Source: Rhodospirillales bacterium (lineage in GTDB: Bacteria > Pseudomonadota > Alphaproteobacteria > Rhodospirillales > Casp-alpha2). Taken from it: a stretch of DNA of 64,000 bases. The stretch lies in NCBI GenBank assembly GCA_023145215.1, contig JAGLED010000008.1:62001-126000 (forward strand). Direction: 5' to 3'. The notes beneath the pieces were generated by a model that was given only the letters and a program-made list of their open reading frames with translations, ran no database searches and was not told the DNA's origin. The translations under genes were made by a program, and so were the position numbers. Below are positions 58,189-64,000 of the stretch, piece by piece (the stretch's first letter is position 1; each line of letters starts with the position of its first letter).

Positions 58189-59552
58189 GATCCGGCCTCG
58201 CCGGTAACGCTGGCCAATAGCGGTGCCGCCTTGGTACGCATCTCTTCATACTCATCCGCCGGATTGCTGTCGGCGACAATACCACCGCCGGCATGCGCCG
58301 ATACGGTGCCATCCGATACCATCAGCGACCGGATCACGATGTTGGAGTCCATCGCCCCGTCCATGCCCGCCCAGAACACACTGCCGCAATAGGCGGCACG
58401 GCGGGATGCTTCCAGTTCGTGAATGATCTCCATGGCGCGGATCTTTGGCGCGCCGGTCACCGACCCGCCAGGGAAAGTGGCGCGGAACAGGTCGACAGCA
58501 TCGAAACCCGGGCGCAACTTCCCGACAATTTCGGACACCAGATGATGTACCCGGGCGAATGTTTCGAGTTCGCAAAGCGCCGTCACCCCGACGCTGCCAA
58601 TCAGGGCAACGCGGGAAATATCGTTTCGCAGCAGATCGACGATCATCAGATTCTCTGCCCGATCCTTGACGCTTTCCGTCAGTTCCAACGCATAGTCGAC
58701 ATCGACTTCGGGAACGTCGCTGCGGGGCCGCGTCCCTTTGATGGGCCGGGTTGATATTCGTCCCGACGTGTCCAGTTTCAGAAAGCGTTCCGGTGATGCG
58801 CATAACAACTGATGGCCGGGGCCACATGCCGCGTACGCCGCAAACGGCGCCGGCGTGGCCCAGCGAAGCCTGCGATAAAGCATGTAGGGCGTGAGCCCTC
58901 CCGGCAGCTCGGCGGTGGCCCGGGTCGTAATGTTGGCCTGGAATATGTCGCCGGCGTAGATGTAATCGATGGCGCGCTGCACCGCCGCTTCATAGGCGCT
59001 GCGATCCATCTCCCAATGCCACTCTGCAACGGGCGCCCGATCAAGGGGCGGCAACGTCCCGGCCGCCGCGATCTTGCCAGCCATGCCTTCGAGGCGCCGC
59101 GCCGCCGACGGACGCCCCGGCATGAGATCGGCGGCAACAACCCATGCACGATGTTCAAACGTGTCGAAGGCGACGATGGTGTCGTACAGACCCGCCGCAA
59201 CGGCCGGGAAGCCGGTGCCGCCACGATGGTTCGGCAGGCGCTCGATGACCCCGCCCAGTTCGTAGCCCAGAACGCCGCACAATCCCGTCTGAAACGGCGG
59301 CAGCGCCGGATCGGTATCGAGGTGCGCCATATGCAGGAGCGCCCGCAACTTCCCGAATGGGTCGCGGTTCGTGAGTCCGTCGGGGCCTCCAATCAAGGTT
59401 TCTGCCGGATCGGCGGCGATATAGGCGTACCGGCCCCGGCCGCCGCCTTCATCGGCGCTATCGAGCAGCACGGCGACCGGATCGCTTGCGAACGGCTGGA
59501 ACGCCGCCACGGGATCACGGTAGGGAACTTCCTTGGCTACGGGTTTGGCCAT
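58185..59552 (-). CDS. pabB: Aminodeoxychorismate synthase component I
   Basis: IYAGDIFQANITTRA, PIKGTRPR, GSVTGAPKIRAMEIIHELE. Confidence 0.92.
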   Translation of the reverse strand: MAKPVAKEVPYRDPVAAFQPFASDPVAVLLDSADEGGGRGRYAYIAADPAETLIGGPDGLTNRDPFGKLRALLHMAHLDTDPALPPFQTGLCGVLGYELGGVIERLPNHRGGTGFPAVAAGLYDTIVAFDTFEHRAWVVAADLMPGRPSAARRLEGMAGKIAAAGTLPPLDRAPVAEWHWEMDRSAYEAAVQRAIDYIYAGDIFQANITTRATAELPGGLTPYMLYRRLRWATPAPFAAYAACGPGHQLLCASPERFLKLDTSGRISTRPIKGTRPRSDVPEVDVDYALELTESVKDRAENLMIVDLLRNDISRVALIGSVGVTALCELETFARVHHLVSEIVGKLRPGFDAVDLFRATFPGGSVTGAPKIRAMEIIHELEASRRAAYCGSVFWAGMDGAMDSNIVIRSLMVSDGTVSAHAGGGIVADSNPADEYEEMRTKAAPLLASVTGEAGS

Positions 59553-59587
59553 GGTTTACGCCGCCACCCCGGGGGTGGCGGCTCCGA

Positions 59588-60574
59588 TCAGAAGCTGTCG
59601 CCGAGCACCCGGTCGGGCGGGGCGTGTCCGTCGACAAAGGTTTTGATGTTGATCAGAACCTTCTCGCCCATGTCATTCCGGCCTTCGTGTGTGGCCGAGC
59701 CCATGTGCGGCAGCAGGACGACATTATCCAACGCCAGGAGTTTCGGGTTCACGGCGGGTTCGTGTTCGAAGACATCGAGACCGGCGCCCGCGATCTCGCC
59801 GTTCGACAACATGCGGGTGAGCGCATTCTCGTCGATGATTTCGCCGCGCGCCGTGTTGACGATCACCGCGTTCTCCCGGAGCAGTTTAAGACGCCGCGCC
59901 GACAACAGGTGATAGGTCGCCGGCGTGTGCGGGCAGTTGACCGAGACGAAGTCCATCCGCGCCAGCATCTGGTCGAGGCTTTCCCAATATGTCGCTTCGA
60001 GTTCGTTCTCAACCGCTTCCGGGACCTGACGGCGATTGTGGTAATGGATCGAAAGGCCGAAGCCGCGCGCGCGACGCGCCACTGCCTGGCCGATCCGCCC
60101 CATGCCGATGATCCCGAGGCGCTTGCCGTAAATGCGGTGGCCGAGCATCCAGGTCGGCGACCAGCCGGGCCAATCCCCGTTGCGGAGCTGACGCTCGCCT
60201 TCGGTCAAACGGCGGGGGACGGCCAGCAACAGCGCCATGGTCATATCCGCCGTGTCCTCGGTCAGCACGTCGGGGGTGTTGGTAATGGTCACGCCACGCT
60301 GACGCGCCGTCGCCAGATCGATGTGGTCGACCCCGGCACCGTAGTTGGCGATCAGACGCAGATTGGGCCCCGACTGACTGAGGATCTTCGCATCGATCCT
60401 GTCGGTCACGGTCGGCACGAGCACATCCGCAGTCTTCACGGCCTCCGCCAGATCGGACGCGGACATCGGCGTGTCGTCGAGATTCAGCCGGACGTCGAAC
60501 AACTCCATCATGCGGGTTTCGATGGCATCCGGTAGTTTTCGGGTGACAACGACGATTGGCTTGTTACGCGGCAT
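59588..60574 (-). CDS. D-isomer-specific 2-hydroxyacid dehydrogenase (glyoxylate reductase-like)
   Basis: GKRLGIIGMGRIGQAVARRARGFGLSIHYHNR; LLPHMGSATHEGRNDM. Confidence 0.92.
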   Translation of the reverse strand: MPRNKPIVVVTRKLPDAIETRMMELFDVRLNLDDTPMSASDLAEAVKTADVLVPTVTDRIDAKILSQSGPNLRLIANYGAGVDHIDLATARQRGVTITNTPDVLTEDTADMTMALLLAVPRRLTEGERQLRNGDWPGWSPTWMLGHRIYGKRLGIIGMGRIGQAVARRARGFGLSIHYHNRRQVPEAVENELEATYWESLDQMLARMDFVSVNCPHTPATYHLLSARRLKLLRENAVIVNTARGEIIDENALTRMLSNGEIAGAGLDVFEHEPAVNPKLLALDNVVLLPHMGSATHEGRNDMGEKVLINIKTFVDGHAPPDRVLGDSF

Positions 60575-60677
60575 TTGTGAGCCCTTTCAACGCGCTTTGT
60601 TAGCCGTGGCCATAGCAATCCGGCACCGGGTTGTCCAGTAACTTGACCGAAGGCGCTACGGTGGCGATAAACACACC

Positions 60678-61202
60678 ATGAATAGCATGCGCCCGCGCCG
60701 TCGTCCCCTTTTGCTGACGATTTTCGTCCTTGCCGGATTTTTCCTTGCCGGCTTGCCCATCGCCCACGCGCAGACCCAGGGTACGGGTCTGCCACTTCCC
60801 CGCTATGTCAGCCTGCGCGCGGCGGAGGTCAACCTGCGCACGGGCCCGGGCGTCCAGTATCCGGTCGAATGGATATTCCAGCGTGAATCGTTGCCGGTCG
60901 AAATCATCAAGGAATACCGCACGTGGCGGCTGGTCCGGGATTGGGAAGGCACGCAGGGCTGGATGCACCAAAGCATGCTATCCGGCAAACGCACTTTCCT
61001 GGTCACCGGCAAGGACCGCACGGTCAGGGCCGAGCCGGACACCAAGAGCCGCGCCGTCGCAATCGTGCAGCACGGCATCATTGGCGAGATCACGTCATGT
61101 CCCGCCGCGGCCGGCTGGTGCAAGGTGCGGATCAAGGGGATCGAAGGCTGGCTACGCCGGGTCGAGTTCTGGGGCGTGTACCGGAACGAAACCTTCGAAT
61201 AA
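60678..61202 (+). CDS. Secreted SH3-domain protein
   Basis: LRAAEVNLRTGPGVQYPVEWIFQRESLPVEIIKEYRTWRLVRDWEGTQGWMHQSML. Confidence 0.88.
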   Translation: MNSMRPRRRPLLLTIFVLAGFFLAGLPIAHAQTQGTGLPLPRYVSLRAAEVNLRTGPGVQYPVEWIFQRESLPVEIIKEYRTWRLVRDWEGTQGWMHQSMLSGKRTFLVTGKDRTVRAEPDTKSRAVAIVQHGIIGEITSCPAAAGWCKVRIKGIEGWLRRVEFWGVYRNETFE

Positions 61203-61206
61203 CGGC

Positions 61207-61797
61207 TTACGCCAGGTCGCTCGCCAACGCGGACTTGGTCTCTTCCGAAAACACCGCGATATGACCGTACTTGGGGTGATTGATCCCCAGCATCACGCGA
61301 CCGTCGAACGCCTTGAACTTTTCAGCCTGCGCGTCGGCGAACGGGAAATGGATAAACTGCACCGACGATGCCTTGCCATCGGCCGTGGTCCGGTCGACGT
61401 CATCTTCCGGCACGCCTTTTATCGTCTCGTCATCGAACTCGAGCGTGATGGTTTCCTCGACCCCGCCAAGCCCGGACAGAAACACCTTGCGGCGCGCTTC
61501 GTCCTCGACTTCGAACATCAGGGTCGCAACCAGTTCGCGACCGTTCGGGATGAGCGGATTGTATGCGGCGAGTTCGTCCGCGATCTGCTCTTCGCCGCCT
61601 TTTTCGATATAGAGCATTTCATGGACCTGATGCCACATGGTCTCGTAGTTTTCGAAATAGAAGGTGGCGTCGGGGCCGCATGAAACGCGCCGGTCACGCT
61701 TCATTGCCGTGACGGCGGTGCGGCGCTCCTTGCGTGTCTTCGCGTACTCCTCGATGGGCATGATGTCTTCGCGAGTAATCTCGGTTCTGAGCATCAA
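61207..61797 (-). CDS. DUF3501 family protein
   Basis: ITREDIMPIEEYAKTRKERRTAVTAMKRDRRVSCGPDATFYFENYETMWHQVHEML. Confidence 0.88.
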   Translation of the reverse strand: MMLRTEITREDIMPIEEYAKTRKERRTAVTAMKRDRRVSCGPDATFYFENYETMWHQVHEMLYIEKGGEEQIADELAAYNPLIPNGRELVATLMFEVEDEARRKVFLSGLGGVEETITLEFDDETIKGVPEDDVDRTTADGKASSVQFIHFPFADAQAEKFKAFDGRVMLGINHPKYGHIAVFSEETKSALASDLA

Positions 61798-61821
61798 ATG
61801 TCCTCCGTCCTTTAAGTCGTA

Positions 61822-63153
61822 TTACAGTCCATATGCCCGGGCGAACACCTCGACCGGGTGAGTCACGTGCTCGATGCCATCCGTCGGTTTATCCAACATC
61901 TCGATACCCTGCACGATGTGGTCGCGCGCCAAAGGACATTCGGACAGCACGTACTTGGCGCCGGCGTCACCGGCTTTTCGGGCGACCGGCTTGCCGACCT
62001 TGAGGCCGACCTCGAAATTGTCCTTCATCACGCCCCAGGAACCGCCGTGCCCGGAGCAGCGCTCGATGACGTCGAGCTTCACGTCGGGAATCAGGCGCAG
62101 CATCTCGGCGGCTTTCTGACCCATGTTCTGGGCCCGGGAATGACAAGAGATATGCACCGTCACGCCGCCGTCGAGGGCTTCAAGGCCGTCGGCCAATCCC
62201 TCGTCCTTGGCGATCGAGACAATATATTCGGTGATGTCGAATGTGGCGCCACTGAGGATTTTGACGTCGTCGTCGTCCGGGACCACCAGTGGCCATTCGA
62301 ACTTGAGCATCAAGGCGCATGACGGTACGAGCGCGATGACGTCATAACCTTTTTCGATCCACGGCTTCAGGTCCTGCGCGGTCGCTTTGGCACTTTCGGC
62401 AACGGCCGCGATATCGCCCTGCTCCAACTGCGGCATGCCGCAGCAACGCGGATAGACCACTTCCGTTTCGACACCATTCTTCGCCAGAATGGCGCGGGCC
62501 GCGTTACCGATATCGGGATTGTTGTAGTTGGCGAAACAGGTCGCATACAGAACCGCCTTGCGGCCGTGCGCCGGCGCGGCCGTGTTCACGGACGGCACGT
62601 CTGTTTGCTCCGTGAACGGCGTCGACGTGAACTCCGGCAGCTTGGCTTGCCGGTGCACACCGAGCGTCGCTTCCATGGCCGGCCGGGTCAGCGAGTTGCC
62701 GCACTTCGACGCCCAGTTCGCAAGGCCCGCAACCTTACTGGCGAGCTGGCCGTTACGGTCGGTCTTGGTCAGTTGTTTCGCCGCGAACGGCACCTCGCCC
62801 TTTTTCAACTCGACCGCCCGATAGCGCAGCATCAGATGCGGGAAATCGAGGTTGAACTCGTGCGGCGGGACATATGGGCACTTCGTCATGAAGCACATGT
62901 CGCACAGGGTGCAAGCGTCAACGACGGGTTTGAAATCGGCGCTATTGACGGAATCGAGCTCACCCGACTCGGACTCGTCGATCAGATCGAAGAGCCTGGG
63001 AAAGCTGTCGCACAGGTTGAAGCAGCGCCGGCATCCATGACAGATGTCGAAAACGCGGCGCAGTTCTTCATCGAGTTTCGCTTCGTCGTAAAAATCGGGA
63101 TCCTGCCAAGGGATCGGATGGCGCTCCGGCGCCTCAAGACTGCCTTCGCTCAT
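61822..63153 (-). CDS. Heterodisulfide reductase-related Fe-S oxidoreductase (GlpC-like)
   Basis: CHGCRRCFNLCDSFPRLFD, CTLCDMCFMTKCPYVPPHEFNLDFPHLMLRYRAV; CCG motifs. Confidence 0.9.
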   Translation of the reverse strand: MSEGSLEAPERHPIPWQDPDFYDEAKLDEELRRVFDICHGCRRCFNLCDSFPRLFDLIDESESGELDSVNSADFKPVVDACTLCDMCFMTKCPYVPPHEFNLDFPHLMLRYRAVELKKGEVPFAAKQLTKTDRNGQLASKVAGLANWASKCGNSLTRPAMEATLGVHRQAKLPEFTSTPFTEQTDVPSVNTAAPAHGRKAVLYATCFANYNNPDIGNAARAILAKNGVETEVVYPRCCGMPQLEQGDIAAVAESAKATAQDLKPWIEKGYDVIALVPSCALMLKFEWPLVVPDDDDVKILSGATFDITEYIVSIAKDEGLADGLEALDGGVTVHISCHSRAQNMGQKAAEMLRLIPDVKLDVIERCSGHGGSWGVMKDNFEVGLKVGKPVARKAGDAGAKYVLSECPLARDHIVQGIEMLDKPTDGIEHVTHPVEVFARAYGL

Positions 63154-63251
63154 GACTGATTCCTCAGAAAATGAAACGCTGGTTCAATCACGCTGGATGA
63201 TGAAGGGGGGCACACGCCCCCCTTCGATATCGCATCGATCAAACGTCGCGA

Positions 63252-63668
63252 TTATTCCATCGTGTCGAGCGCTTTCTGGAAGCGGCCGGCGTGCGACTTT
63301 TCAGCCTTCGCCAGCGTCTCGAACCAGTCGGCAATCTCGTCGAAACCTTCTTCACGGGCGGTTTTGGCCATACCCGGATACATGTCGGTGTATTCGTGCG
63401 TTTCACCGGCGATCGCCGCTTTCAGGTTGGCGCCGGTATCGCCGATCGGCTCACCCGTCGCCGGATCGCCGACTTCTTCGAGGAATTCGAGGTGGCCATG
63501 CGCGTGGCCCGTTTCACCTTCGGCGGTGGAGCGGAAAACGGCGGCAACGTCGTTGTAGCCCTCAACGTCGGCCTTTTGCGCGAAGTACAGGTAACGGCGG
63601 TTGGCCTGCGATTCGCCGGCAAAAGCCTCTTTCAGATTCTCTTCGGTTTTCGTTCCCTTGAGGGACAT
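63252..63668 (-). CDS. Rubrerythrin
   Basis: [41 protein letters not shown]. Confidence 0.93.
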   Translation of the reverse strand: MSLKGTKTEENLKEAFAGESQANRRYLYFAQKADVEGYNDVAAVFRSTAEGETGHAHGHLEFLEEVGDPATGEPIGDTGANLKAAIAGETHEYTDMYPGMAKTAREEGFDEIADWFETLAKAEKSHAGRFQKALDTME

Positions 63669-63790
63669 ATGATCCTCCTTCTGCATAATCTCTTTGAGTG
63701 GCAATACTCATGCGAGTGGGAATACTCGTAAGGGCGCAGAGGCCCGTGCACGCAGCAAATATGCCTCTCGCTCAGCAGCAAGTCAACGGA

Positions 63791-63805
63791 TTAGAATCGT
63801 TCTAA
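63791..63805. promoter_or_regulatory. Irr/Fur-family type operator upstream of rubrerythrin
   Basis: TTAGAA-TCG-TTCTAA inverted repeat. Confidence 0.6.
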
Positions 63806-63815
63806 TTTTGGAAAA

Positions 63816-64000
63816 TTAGTCTTCGCGAACGCGAATGACGACATCGACACGGGATATCTTCGCCCCGCCCGGCGGCGTCGGCAGACTGGACACCACGACA
63901 TCGTTGGACGCGACATCTTCGAGATGGCCGTCGTTTTCGAAGTAGAAATGGTGGTGATCGGAGGTATTGGTGTCGAAGTAGGATCGGCCCGCTTCGACCG
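63816..64000 (-). CDS. C-terminal part of a Fur-family regulator (Irr-like), truncated by window end
   Basis: RSYFDTNTSDHHHFYFENDGHLEDVASNDVVVSSLPTPPGGAKISRVDVVIRVRED*. Confidence 0.85.
   Translation of the reverse strand, partial: VEAGRSYFDTNTSDHHHFYFENDGHLEDVASNDVVVSSLPTPPGGAKISRVDVVIRVRED

Noticed and set aside
58812-60535. Long plus-strand ORFs over pabB and dehydrogenase
   Set aside because: Antisense shadows of well supported genes

Overview
Alphaproteobacterial (Rhodospirillales-like) chromosome segment. Housekeeping genes flank both sides. Left: HtrA-like protease, D-cysteine desulfhydrase, aminotransferase IV, UbiA, RsmE, GshA, amino-acid-type ABC transporter, ureide catabolism genes, tRNA-Arg(CCT), PagL-like, prolyl aminopeptidase, GcrA, methylmalonyl-CoA mutase. 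Right: TldD, DUF3422, SAM-II riboswitch/metZ, pabB/pabC, 2-hydroxyacid dehydrogenase, DUF3501/Fe-S/rubrerythrin/Fur-type regulator. Between about 26.7 and 50.3 kb lies the structural, packaging and lysis module of a T7-like (podovirus-type) particle: portal, scaffold, capsid, tail tubes, two tail fibres, holin, SleB hydrolase, terminase. I see no integrase, repressor, RNA polymerase or replication genes, and none of the large T7 gp15/gp16 ejection proteins. The main candidate system is a set of putative polymorphic effector/immunity cassettes. They interrupt the particle operon and also occur outside it, at 8.5-10.3 and 22.1-25.2 kb. At least six ORFs carry one of two shared peptidoglycan-binding-like modules joined to unrelated variable domains. 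The putative immunity gene (mostly membrane or periplasmic) lies at the variable end of each effector, in either polarity. There are duplicated or orphan toxin fragments, paralogous immunity genes, pseudogenes and scars. Many of the putative immunity genes share an upstream motif close to CTGGTCCNTSCATAA. All functional assignments come from reading the sequence and were not searched against databases.
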